Part shown: piece after piece, positions 1-7,582 of the stretch | How positions within the stretch are numbered: position 1 is the first letter of the stretch | Layout: every line of letters begins with the position of its first letter | Assembly (NCBI GenBank): GCA_035541875.1 | Contig: DATKML010000003.1 | Coordinates: forward strand, 1-64,000 | Direction of reading: 5' to 3' | Origin: JAJPHI01 sp035541875 | Lineage (GTDB): Bacteria > Desulfobacterota > Binatia > Binatales > Binataceae | Length of the DNA stretch: 64,000 nucleotides | Notes under the pieces: model-generated | Told to the model about the DNA's origin: nothing | Databases searched by the model: none | Seen by the model: only the letters and a program-made list of their open reading frames with translations | Made by a program: the position numbers and the translations under genes

Positions 1-1793
1 GAAGTCTTCGGCTTTTTGGTAGCTGGTGCGCGGCCGCCCGGGTTAAAGGTACCGCCGCCGGCACCGTCGAGAACAAAGAGGTCCGTGGTTTTTAGAACGA
101 CACCCAAGGCATCCTCACCCCCGACGATCAGCACACCGCCAGTGGGGATAGTGGTGCTGGCCGGAATAGGCGCGAGGTAGGTCGCGGTGTGGCCGAAGCG
201 CGAATCCGAGAGCCCACCGCTGGTAACGGCTGCGATCGTACCGGTTGCGCCGGCCTGTGCCGTGTAAAGGTCCGCCGAGCTGCTAACACCACCTGACGTC
301 ACGCCGCCAGTGATCAGGGCCTGTTGCGAGCTGCCGTTCGGGAAGGCCGCTGCGGCATGCAGGTAGCGCTGTGCGGTCATGGTCGGACCCGGGGTGAAAC
401 TCGCCCCGTCGTAGATATCGGTGGATTCGAGCGCCCCCAGCACGTCGTTGTGGCCGCCGGTGACGAGAACCCGTCCACTGCCGTCAGAGAGCATCGTTGC
501 TGTATGGAATTGACGCGGCTCGCTCATCGAACCGGTCGCGACGAAGGTTCCCGGAGCGCCATCAAAGAGATCGAGTTGTACACTATTGGCTGCGCTGGCT
601 GCACCGCCGGCTATCAATACGGTTCCGTCGACCAACGTCGTCGCTGTGAATTGCGCGCGACTGCTATCCATGCGAGCAGCCGTTGGCATGAAGGTCTGGG
701 TCGAGGGATTGTAAGTCTCAGCAGTCGTGAGTGCGGTCTGCGTATCGTCCTCGCCACCAACGATCAGCACGGTCCCGTCACTCATCAATGAAGCTGCGTG
801 CATGGTACGCGGGGTCGTCATCGTGCCGGTCGTTAAGGCGAACTTCCCGGTCGACGGCGTATAGATTTCGGCACTCGGCAGCGCGTTCGTCTGGAACATC
901 GGAGCGGGGCCCGACGCACCGCCCGCGATGAGAACCGTCCCGTCATTGAGCAGAGTGGCCGAGTGCGAGACGCGCGAATCGGTCATGCTGCCGGTGCTGG
1001 CAAAGGTCTGCGTATTAGGGCGGTACGATTCAGCGGCATTCGTTGCTGCTGCCGCACCGCCGCCACCCGGGTTGCCCGCGCTGATACCACCGGCGAGCAG
1101 CACAGTGCCGTCGCCCAGCCGCACCGCAGTCTGGCCGGCCAAAGTCGTCCGCATCGCGCCGACGCCCGTGAAGTTTGAAGTAGAGGGGTCGAAGATCTCA
1201 GCGACCAGCGAGATGCCAGCTTGCGAGTTACCGCCACCACCGGTGGTGCAGGTGCTCGCGCAATAGCCTCCTGCTATCAAGACGGTACCGTCCACTAACA
1301 GGGTCGCAGTGTGTAGCGCGTGTGCGAGTGTCATGGCCCCGACTGACGTAAAGGTCTGGGCTACCGGGTCGTAGATCTCGGCAGAGGCCAGAGCCGTCGC
1401 AGTCCGGTTGGTGGTCGAACTGCCTCCAGCGATCAAAACCCGCCCGTCGCTAAGTAGAGTCGCTGTATGGCCCTGTCGCGCAGCGGTCATATGGTTGGCA
1501 AGCGCGGTTGTGGTGCCAGTTGCCGGATCGTAGATCGTTGCCGCGCTTTGAACTGTTCCGGAGCCATCAACGCCGCCGGCGATGAGCACGGTGCCGTTAT
1601 TCAGCAACGTCGCGGTCTGATTCTGCAGATGCAAGGAGAAAGAATGCGGTACGAAAACTCCAGCCGTCTCCGGCGTCGCCGCAGAAGCTGGTAACGCTCC
1701 GATTGTTCCTGTCGCCGCGACCGCCAATGGCAAGAGCCATCGCATGATCAATCCGGGTGGAATCCCGAAGGTGCTCCTGGCCGAACCTCGCAT
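1..1793 (-). CDS. Secreted Kelch-repeat beta-propeller protein, partial
   Basis: The reverse strand is open from an ATG at 1793 to the left edge of the window, about 597 codons without a stop, so the C-terminus is missing. The start follows a GGGGGATTGGAG ribosome site; a second in-frame ATG at 1745 begins a compact signal peptide (MRWLLPLAVAATG). After cleavage the protein is about ten Kelch-type units of 50-60 residues. Each carries a copy of R..HTATLL.DGTVLIAGG followed by AEIYDP.T..F. This pattern is typical of Kelch/galactose-oxidase beta-propellers, which usually bind ligands or sugars outside the cytoplasm. No copper-site residues of a true galactose oxidase could be assigned, so an enzymatic role is not claimed. 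The missing C-terminus could carry a further domain or anchor. Confidence 0.85.
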   Translation of the reverse strand, partial: MRGSARSTFGIPPGLIMRWLLPLAVAATGTIGALPASAATPETAGVFVPHSFSLHLQNQTATLLNNGTVLIAGGVDGSGTVQSAATIYDPATGTTTALANHMTAARQGHTATLLSDGRVLIAGGSSTTNRTATALASAEIYDPVAQTFTSVGAMTLAHALHTATLLVDGTVLIAGGYCASTCTTGGGGNSQAGISLVAEIFDPSTSNFTGVGAMRTTLAGQTAVRLGDGTVLLAGGISAGNPGGGGAAAATNAAESYRPNTQTFASTGSMTDSRVSHSATLLNDGTVLIAGGASGPAPMFQTNALPSAEIYTPSTGKFALTTGTMTTPRTMHAASLMSDGTVLIVGGEDDTQTALTTAETYNPSTQTFMPTAARMDSSRAQFTATTLVDGTVLIAGGAASAANSVQLDLFDGAPGTFVATGSMSEPRQFHTATMLSDGSGRVLVTGGHNDVLGALESTDIYDGASFTPGPTMTAQRYLHAAAAFPNGSSQQALITGGVTSGGVSSSADLYTAQAGATGTIAAVTSGGLSDSRFGHTATYLAPIPASTTIPTGGVLIVGGEDALGVVLKTTDLFVLDGAGGGTFNPGGRAPATKKPKT

Positions 1794-2030
1794 CGTCTCC
1801 AATCCCCCTTTAGTAGTCCGGTTTGGGCCGATACTAAGTGGCGGTCAGACTTAACACTACGAGATATTTTCGCCCTCACCCGGCGCTGGGGGCTATATTG
1901 GCTCCGCTTTTGGTCGAGGTGCTTTTTCCGCCCGTAGCAATTTCGGCCGACACCCGTTAGTCTTCGAATAACGAACCGGCGCGGGGCTCTGCCCTGCGAA
2001 TTAGTTTTCCCGGTCTGGAGCCAAGCAATT
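1794..2030. other. Divergent intergenic region
   Basis: This 237-base gap separates the leftward Kelch gene from the rightward tatA and must hold both promoters. It is less GC-rich near 1801-1880. No clear sigma-70 boxes, repeats or hairpins could be assigned with confidence. Confidence 0.4.
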
Positions 2031-2243
2031 ATGGACCTTTTTGCACCGTCTCATCTGATTATATTGCTACTGATCATTCTGGTAATCTTCGGCCCGAGCA
2101 AACTCGGTGACGTTGGTGGGGCGATGGGTCGCGCGATCAAGGATTTCAAGCGCGCGATGAACGACGATACGCCCCCGAGCACACCGCCGAAGACTGTTGC
2201 TTCTGATCAGTCGACAGGCGAAAAGCCAATCAATCCTGCTTAA
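2031..2243 (+). CDS. tatA: Sec-independent translocase protein TatA/TatE
   Basis: A 70-residue protein with the TatA layout: one N-terminal transmembrane helix (about residues 6-21, rich in I and L), the hinge F-G-P-S-K-L, an amphipathic helix (about 27-43, GGAMGRAIKDFKRAM) and a polar, proline-rich tail. TatA oligomers form the pore that passes folded, twin-arginine-tagged proteins across the inner membrane. A GGAG lies ten bases before the ATG. No tatB or tatC is adjacent; the other Tat genes are presumably elsewhere. TatA and TatB are similar, but the short length and the FGPSKL hinge favour TatA/E. Confidence 0.92.
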   Translation: MDLFAPSHLIILLLIILVIFGPSKLGDVGGAMGRAIKDFKRAMNDDTPPSTPPKTVASDQSTGEKPINPA

Positions 2244-2324
2244 TCCGCGACGGTCCGCGCTCCTTGCCCGATCTGATTTAGTTCCAGTCCAGTGGGAGGC
2301 GACTGACCCCTCTTCCTTCTCGAA

Positions 2325-4355
2325 ATGATACTCCTGCGACGCGCCGGATGGCTGGCGGCGGCCCTGCTAGCCGCCTACGCTTTGTGGCTTGTCGCCTTTA
2401 ACCGGGGCGAGCAGCCCTCGGTACTGTGGTTTACCGTTGCGGCGCTCGGTGTCTATGCGATCGGCTACCGCTTCTATTCGCGCTTTATCGCGGAGCGGGT
2501 GCTCGAACTCGATGATTCCCGTCTGACCCCCGCAATCCGCCTGAGCAACGGTCGTGACTACGTTCCCACGCCACGTTGGATCACGTTCGGCCATCACTTC
2601 GCTGCGATCGCTGGTCCTGGTCCCTTGGTTGGTCCGGTACTGGCCGCCCAGTTCGGCTATCTGCCTTCGACGATCTGGATCATCTTTGGCGCAGTGCTCG
2701 GCGGATGCGTGCAGGATTTCGTGATTCTCGGATGCTCGCTGCGGCGCGATGGCCGCTCACTCGGGCGGATGGCGCGCGAGGAAATCGGTCCGGTGGGAGG
2801 CTTCACGGCGCTCGCCGGCGTGCTGCTGATCATGGTGATTCTGATCGCCGTGCTCGGTCTGGTCGTCGTGAACGCGATGAAGCATAGCGTCTGGGCGACT
2901 TCGACGGTCGCCGCCACGATTCCGATCGCGATGATCGTCGGCATCTATATGACCCACATCCGCCCGGGACAGGTGCTGGAAGCCTCGGTTATCGGCGTCG
3001 TCCTGGTCCTGCTGGCCGTCGTAGGTGGGCAATACGTAACCGCGCTCGGGTTCGGCGGATGGTTCGATCACGATGCCCCGAAGCTCGCGATAGCGGTTAT
3101 CGCCTACGGTTTTTTCGCCTCCGTCCTTCCGATCTGGTTGCTGCTCGCACCGCGCGATTATCTCTCGGCCTATATCAAGATCGGGACGATCGTTGCGCTG
3201 GCAATCGGCATCCTCGCGACGCATCCGATGGCGCAGATGCCGGCGCTAACGCGCTTTATCGACGGCACTGGCCCGGTCTTTGGCGGCAAGGTTTTCCCTT
3301 TCGCGTTCATCACGGTGGCCTGCGGTGCAATCTCTGGATTCCATTCGCTCATCGCCTCGGGCACGACACCCAAGATGATCGAGCATGAACGGGACGCCCG
3401 GATGGTCGGTTACGGCAGCATGCTGATGGAATCGTTCGTGGCCGTGATGGCCCTGATCGCGGCGGTGATGCTCAAGCCGGGTATCTACTTCGCGATCAAC
3501 GCCCCCGCCGGAGTTATCGGTGCGGGCGCTGCGGCCTGCGCCAAGGTTTCTTCCTGGGGCTTTCCAGTCGGCCTCGACGAGATGCAGAAACTGGCCGCGG
3601 CGGTCGGCGAGACGTCGCTCTTCTCACGCACCGGCGGCGCCCCGTCACTCGCGGTCGGAATGGCGCAAATCTTTGCCGGTGCGATGGGAGGCGGCGCGGT
3701 CGCCGCTCTCTGGTACCACTTCGCGATCATGTTCGAGGCGCTCTTTATTCTGAGTACGCTCGACGCCGGAACCCGCGTTGCCCGCTTCATGCTGCAGGAT
3801 CTGCTCGGCTCGATTGCGCGGTCTCTCGCTGATAGCGCTTCCTACCTCAATATCCTGCTGAGCTCGTCGATCGTTGTCGCGGCGTGGGGCTACTTTCTCT
3901 ACTCGGGCACAATCGATCCGCTCGGTGGGATCAACTCGCTCTGGCCGCTGTTCGGTATCGCCAATCAGATGCTCGCGACGATCGCGTTATGCGTCGCTAC
4001 CAGCGCCCTGATTCGCAGCGGCAAAGGGCGCTACGTATGGGTCACGATGCTGCCGCTCGGATGGCTACTCGCGGTGACGACGACCGCCGGTCTCGAAAAG
4101 ATCCTGAGCCCTGCGGTCAATATCGGATTCGTCGCACACGCACGCCATCTGGAGTCCGAGTTGGCACTTCCGGCGACTACTCCGGCGCGAGCCGCCGAGA
4201 TCGCGCGTCTTATATGGAACGATCGCGTCGACACCTTCATGACGATCTGCTTCCTGATAATCGTGGCCATCGTCGTGAGTGATTCGTTGCGCGTCTGGCT
4301 GCGATTGATGGGGCGCGACGCGATCTCATCCGAGGCAACGGAGCGAGCCGCATGA
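2325..4355 (+). CDS. cstA: Carbon starvation protein CstA-type peptide/pyruvate transporter
   Basis: A 676-residue polytopic membrane protein of normal CstA/BtsT length. Recognisable family segments are GHHFAAIAGPGPLVGPVLAAQ near residue 90, GCVQDF near 130, CGAISGFHSLIASGTTPKM near 335, and IFAGAMGGG and LFGIANQMLA toward the C-terminus. Family members import peptides or pyruvate during nutrient limitation. The stop codon overlaps the start of a small YbdD/YjiX-type gene by four bases (ATGA), the usual arrangement in cstA operons. A sensor kinase gene follows, now broken, which recalls the BtsS control of btsT in enterobacteria. That regulatory link is inference. Confidence 0.95.
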   Translation: MILLRRAGWLAAALLAAYALWLVAFNRGEQPSVLWFTVAALGVYAIGYRFYSRFIAERVLELDDSRLTPAIRLSNGRDYVPTPRWITFGHHFAAIAGPGPLVGPVLAAQFGYLPSTIWIIFGAVLGGCVQDFVILGCSLRRDGRSLGRMAREEIGPVGGFTALAGVLLIMVILIAVLGLVVVNAMKHSVWATSTVAATIPIAMIVGIYMTHIRPGQVLEASVIGVVLVLLAVVGGQYVTALGFGGWFDHDAPKLAIAVIAYGFFASVLPIWLLLAPRDYLSAYIKIGTIVALAIGILATHPMAQMPALTRFIDGTGPVFGGKVFPFAFITVACGAISGFHSLIASGTTPKMIEHERDARMVGYGSMLMESFVAVMALIAAVMLKPGIYFAINAPAGVIGAGAAACAKVSSWGFPVGLDEMQKLAAAVGETSLFSRTGGAPSLAVGMAQIFAGAMGGGAVAALWYHFAIMFEALFILSTLDAGTRVARFMLQDLLGSIARSLADSASYLNILLSSSIVVAAWGYFLYSGTIDPLGGINSLWPLFGIANQMLATIALCVATSALIRSGKGRYVWVTMLPLGWLLAVTTTAGLEKILSPAVNIGFVAHARHLESELALPATTPARAAEIARLIWNDRVDTFMTICFLIIVAIVVSDSLRVWLRLMGRDAISSEATERAA

Positions 4356-4525
4356 AAAAGAATCGCATGCTCCGGGCGATGCGTGAGATTGTGCGGGCAC
4401 TCCAGCATCTGAATTGCTATGAGCCGCCGCAGCCACAGCAGGATCAGCTCTCGCGACGTGAAGCATCGCGTCGTTTCAAAGAAAACTTGATGCTCCGATA
4501 TCGGACGCCGAATCGATGTTGCTGA
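4352..4525 (+). CDS. YbdD/YjiX-like small protein coupled to CstA
   Basis: A 57-residue ORF starting at the ATGA overlap with the cstA stop. It is basic and ends in L-R-Y-R-T-P-N-R-C-C. The YbdD/YjiX family, encoded directly after cstA/btsT in many bacteria, is about 65 residues long, has a central acidic/aromatic F-x-R/K segment and ends in RYG...RCC. The Arg-Tyr and terminal Cys-Cys, the size and the position match; the middle (REASRRFKENL) fits the E-x-F segment loosely, so this is a divergent member. The family function is not firmly known; members are thought to support the transporter. Translation is probably coupled to cstA. Confidence 0.75.
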   Translation: MKKNRMLRAMREIVRALQHLNCYEPPQPQQDQLSRREASRRFKENLMLRYRTPNRCC

Positions 4526-4726
4526 GGCGCATGTCTCAAGGTCGTACACGGGGTCAAGAAATCTAGGTGTTTTCCGCAGTGATCTAACTGTTTTTTCCAT
4601 TCGTTTTATTGACTATTCCAATTGGGTAATCCCCAACCCTCCGCTAGCCTCGGGTTGGTCTGTTTCGTGCCGATTTCGCTCCTGATCGCTCTGGCGCAGC
4701 ACGATCCAGATCGGGAGGGGGCATTC

Positions 4727-5557
4727 GTGGACAGACTGTTAGCAAAAGAGGCTAAGGGCGCCGCGACGATAGGTAGTCCGGTGGCGTGGAGCACGAGTAT
4801 GAGCGCCGATGCCTTGGGTAATCTCGCACACGAACTGCGCACACCGATCCAGGTGATTCTCGGACTGCTCGATATTCTGCAGGACGAGTATGTCGAGCAA
4901 ATGGACGATCAGGAGCGAACGATAATCGAGCGGATGAACGTGAATGCGCTCGAATTGGGCCAGACGCTCGATAACTTGATGACCTTCGCGATCGCGCAAG
5001 CCGGGAAGCCATCGCTGGTCGATGAGGGCCTTTCGGCCAAGAGTATCCTCGCCGATATTGGCCCAACGCTTGACGCGGCGAATCGGGCGAAGGGCTTGAA
5101 GCTGATCTTTGATTTCAAGGATGCACCGCCGGTGATTCGCGGACCGCGCCGCGTGATCGTCTCGACCATCACGAATCTCGCACTCAACGCGCTCAAATTT
5201 ACACCTGCTGGCTCGGTCATTATCGCACTTCGGGAGACGTGACTTCCTGACGGTGTTCCGGGTATCGCGATTGAAGTCAGCGACACCGGCCCCGGGATGA
5301 CTGCGGCGCAACTCGATGAAGCGATGCATCCGTTTGTGCAGCTATCCACCACCAGCGCGCGACGCCATCGGGGGATCGGTCTCGGACTCGCGATAGTCAG
5401 TCAGAATGTCGCATCGCTCAAGGGGCGACTCGACCTCCGCGCGACGCCCGGCGGTGGCGCCACCTTCACGGTCCGCTTTCCGGAGCGCGCTCTGGCAGCA
5501 CAGCCACGACCGCGTCGCGCTATCGGCGTACCTCGTGTCCCTTCAGTGCCGCATTAG
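4727..5557 (+). pseudogene. Sensor histidine kinase interrupted by an in-frame TGA
   Basis: One frame runs from about 4622 (TTG) to 5557 except for a TGA at 5240-5242. The likely start is GTG 4727, behind GGGAGGGGG. Before the stop come the phospho-acceptor H-box (GNLAHELRTP, His about residue 35) and the N-box (TNLALNALKFTPAG). After it, in the same frame, come the G1 box (SDTGPGM) and G2 box (GIGLGLAIV). The stop thus separates the N-box from the rest of the ATP-binding site, and a truncated product could not phosphorylate itself. There is no sensor domain or membrane segment. A GGA or CGA codon changed by one base would explain it, so either a recent nonsense mutation or a sequence error is possible. 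Confidence 0.85.
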
Positions 5558-5618
5558 CCAGCGCCCCAACCAACGCGCGGAGCAGTGGTGCGCTGAAGCG
5601 AGTCTTACCGCTGAAAAG

Positions 5619-5650
5619 AAAGGCGGCGCGGAAGTTCCGGCGCCGCCTTT
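5619..5650 (-). terminator. Rho-independent terminator of lexA
   Basis: A perfect 11-bp stem (AAAGGCGGCGC and its complement) surrounds a ten-base loop that itself folds (GGAA/TTCC). Read leftward, from lexA, the stem is followed by TTTCTTTTC. It sits between the convergent kinase pseudogene and lexA and may act in both directions. Confidence 0.75.
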
Positions 5651-5670
5651 AAAGTCTGAACCAGAACGTA

Positions 5671-6294
5671 CTAACGATAATGCCGCATCAGGCCGACCAC
5701 GACCCCGCGGATTCGCATGTCATTGGCGTTCACGTAAATCGGTTCCATCGTGGGGTTCGCCGGCTGCAGCCGCACGGTGCCATTCTCACCCGGATAGTAC
5801 TTTTTAACCGTGGCCTCATCGCCGATTAGTGCGACCACCGTCTCGCCTGAATTGGCGCTGTCGCGTCCCTCGACGATAATGTAATCGCCGTCGCGGATAC
5901 CTTCGTCGACCATCGATTCGCCTTTGACGCGCAGACAGAAGGTGTTATCGCGATGCACGAATTCCTCGGGAACCGAGATGGTGTCGTTGCCCTCGACCGC
6001 TTCAATCGGAATACCTGCGGCGACTTGGCCGACCAACGCCAGGCGGCGCAAACCGGCGTGATTACCGTTCCCATTGCCATTGCCGTTTTCGATCTCGAGC
6101 GCCCGGCTATGATTATGCGTGCGGCGGATGAAACCCTTGGTCTCGAGGTTGTGCAGATGCTTATGCACGGTGGCGAGCGACGAGAGGCCAAAGAACTGGC
6201 CAATCTCGGCGAGCGTCGGAGCGTAGCCGTTCTGTTCGATATACTGCTGGAGATAATCCACCATCTGCTTCTGCCGCTTGGTTAACGTCGCCAT
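5671..6294 (-). CDS. lexA: LexA SOS-response repressor
   Basis: A 207-residue LexA with an N-terminal winged helix (LTKRQKQMVDYLQQYI...GYAPTLAEIG, residues 4-60) and a C-terminal S24 peptidase domain. The autocleavage site is Ala93-Gly94 (VAAGIP). The catalytic Ser is about residue 127 in GESMVDEGI and the Lys about 164 in ATVKKYY. LexA represses DNA-damage genes until RecA filaments stimulate its self-cleavage. The inter-domain linker is an Asn-Gly repeat (residues 70-78) encoded by short tandem repeats, which is unusual. The start has a clear AGGAGAAG site. No E. coli-type (CTGT-N8-ACAG) or Gram-positive-type SOS box was found upstream, so the operator type is unknown. Confidence 0.96.
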   Translation of the reverse strand: MATLTKRQKQMVDYLQQYIEQNGYAPTLAEIGQFFGLSSLATVHKHLHNLETKGFIRRTHNHSRALEIENGNGNGNGNHAGLRRLALVGQVAAGIPIEAVEGNDTISVPEEFVHRDNTFCLRVKGESMVDEGIRDGDYIIVEGRDSANSGETVVALIGDEATVKKYYPGENGTVRLQPANPTMEPIYVNANDMRIRGVVVGLMRHYR

Positions 6295-6466
6295 CGCGTA
6301 ACTTCTCCTGCGAAACTCCGCTAATTCTGGCGAACGTGCAGCGAAGACGCAATACTCTAAATTAGCTTGATGGAGCGGCTACGCAGCATCTGATGATAAT
6401 GCATCTCGGGGTTGATTTGATTGTTTCCCCTTGGCGAGACCACATATCCTTAACTTAAAGAGTGTG
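6295..6466. promoter_or_regulatory. Divergent lexA/ferredoxin promoter region
   Basis: This 172-base gap lies between divergent lexA and the ferredoxin gene and must contain both promoters. The AT-richer part is around 6350-6440. No LexA operator of a standard type could be identified. Confidence 0.4.
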
Positions 6467-6841
6467 ATGGCAAAATTGCGGATAATCTTTGAGAACGGCG
6501 ACCCTCAGCGGACGATCGAGTTCGATCCGTCCAAGGCCCCGTTTCATCATGACGGCCAGCCTGGTTCGATTCTCGACGTGATGCTCGGCCACGGTATCCA
6601 TCTGGAGCACGCCTGCGGTGGTAACTGCGCCTGTACTACCTGCCATGTGGTCGTGAAGCAGGGCTTCAATCAGCTAGGGGAGGCGTCGGAGCAGGAAGAA
6701 GACCTGCTCGACCGCGCGCCTGGGCTGACCCCAACCTCGCGCCTCGGATGCCAGGCTGTAATCGAAGATCCGTCTGCCGAGATCGTAATCGTGGTGCCGC
6801 GCTTTACGATCAATCAGGTGAGCGAGAGCCACAGCGGTTAG
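6467..6841 (+). CDS. fdx: 2Fe-2S ferredoxin, ISC/adrenodoxin type
   Basis: A 124-residue ferredoxin when started at ATG 6467 (AAAGAG just upstream); an upstream in-frame start at 6431 is less likely. The cluster ligands are Cys50, Cys56, Cys59 (C-x5-C-x2-C, in ACGGNCACTTCH) and Cys95 (RLGCQA). This is the adrenodoxin/Isc-ferredoxin spacing rather than the plant type. Such proteins carry single electrons for Fe-S cluster assembly or for P450 and oxygenase systems. The next gene is a ferredoxin-reductase-like flavoprotein, so the two may form an electron-transfer pair. No isc genes are nearby, so the Isc-type call rests on sequence alone. Confidence 0.9.
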   Translation: MAKLRIIFENGDPQRTIEFDPSKAPFHHDGQPGSILDVMLGHGIHLEHACGGNCACTTCHVVVKQGFNQLGEASEQEEDLLDRAPGLTPTSRLGCQAVIEDPSAEIVIVVPRFTINQVSESHSG

Positions 6842-6858
6842 CGATTCGTTGCCCAACG

Positions 6859-7578
6859 ATGGCATCGACGACGACATCAGGACGCCCCGGCCATCGCGGG
6901 CGTATCGAGCGGATTCACGATCATGCTCCCGAGGTACGCTCGCTTTTCATCCGATGCGTGGGTGCTCCGATACCGGCGTTCGCTCCCGGGATGTTTATCT
7001 CGATTGCGATACCACTGGCGAGTGAGGCTCGGGTGCGACCCTACACGATCGCGTCGCGACCGGAGGCGGGCGACCCCTTCGAACTGGTCTTTAATCGGGT
7101 TCCCGGCGGCGTCGGCTCCGAGTGGCTGTTTGGGCTCGGTGTTGGAGATGAGTTCGATTTCACGGGCCCCTTTGGCGCTTTCGTGCTCGACCGCGCACCT
7201 TCAAGCCCGACGATCTTTATTGCCGAAGGTACCGGGATCGCGCCGATCCGTCCGATGCTCTATCGCGCGTTAGCGGCCGACGCGACCTATCCGGTTGAGC
7301 TGCTTTACTTTGCCGAGCGCGGGGAGCATCTGCTCTACCGCGATGAGCTCGACGAACTCGCGAGGCGTTATCCGCACTTCCGCGTCGAGACGCGGGTATG
7401 CCCGGAAGGACTCTGGCGGGCGGCTGCTGAAGAAGTGGGCCGGCGATGGATCGACGGTGACGGCGATCGTTCGCGGCACTTCTATATATGCGGTGTTGGC
7501 GCGGGTGTGATCGAATTACGCGATCAACTGCGTGCGGCGGGCTATGAGCGCCGCTCGGTGCACTACGAAAAGTGGTGA
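6859..7578 (+). CDS. FAD/NAD(P)-binding oxidoreductase, ferredoxin-reductase-like
   Basis: A 239-residue flavoprotein of the ferredoxin-NADP+ reductase superfamily. The FAD-binding barrel carries VRPYTIAS (the RxYS/T motif, near residue 55). The nucleotide-binding half begins with AEGTGIAPIRPML (near 120) and ends in HYEKW, close to the family's C-terminal aromatic. There is no fused Fe-S domain. It starts 17 bases after the ferredoxin gene, and the likely job is reducing that ferredoxin, or the reverse, with NAD(P)H. The start at ATG 6859 was chosen because it follows the ferredoxin stop; the frame is open upstream but overlaps fdx. No strong ribosome site is visible. Confidence 0.87.
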   Translation: MASTTTSGRPGHRGRIERIHDHAPEVRSLFIRCVGAPIPAFAPGMFISIAIPLASEARVRPYTIASRPEAGDPFELVFNRVPGGVGSEWLFGLGVGDEFDFTGPFGAFVLDRAPSSPTIFIAEGTGIAPIRPMLYRALAADATYPVELLYFAERGEHLLYRDELDELARRYPHFRVETRVCPEGLWRAAAEEVGRRWIDGDGDRSRHFYICGVGAGVIELRDQLRAAGYERRSVHYEKW

Positions 7579-7582
7579 GAAG

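Noticed and set aside
5240..5242. The in-frame TGA of the first kinase as a selenocysteine codon
   Set aside because: No kinase family member has Sec there, the site is a variable loop, and no downstream SECIS-like hairpin was seen.
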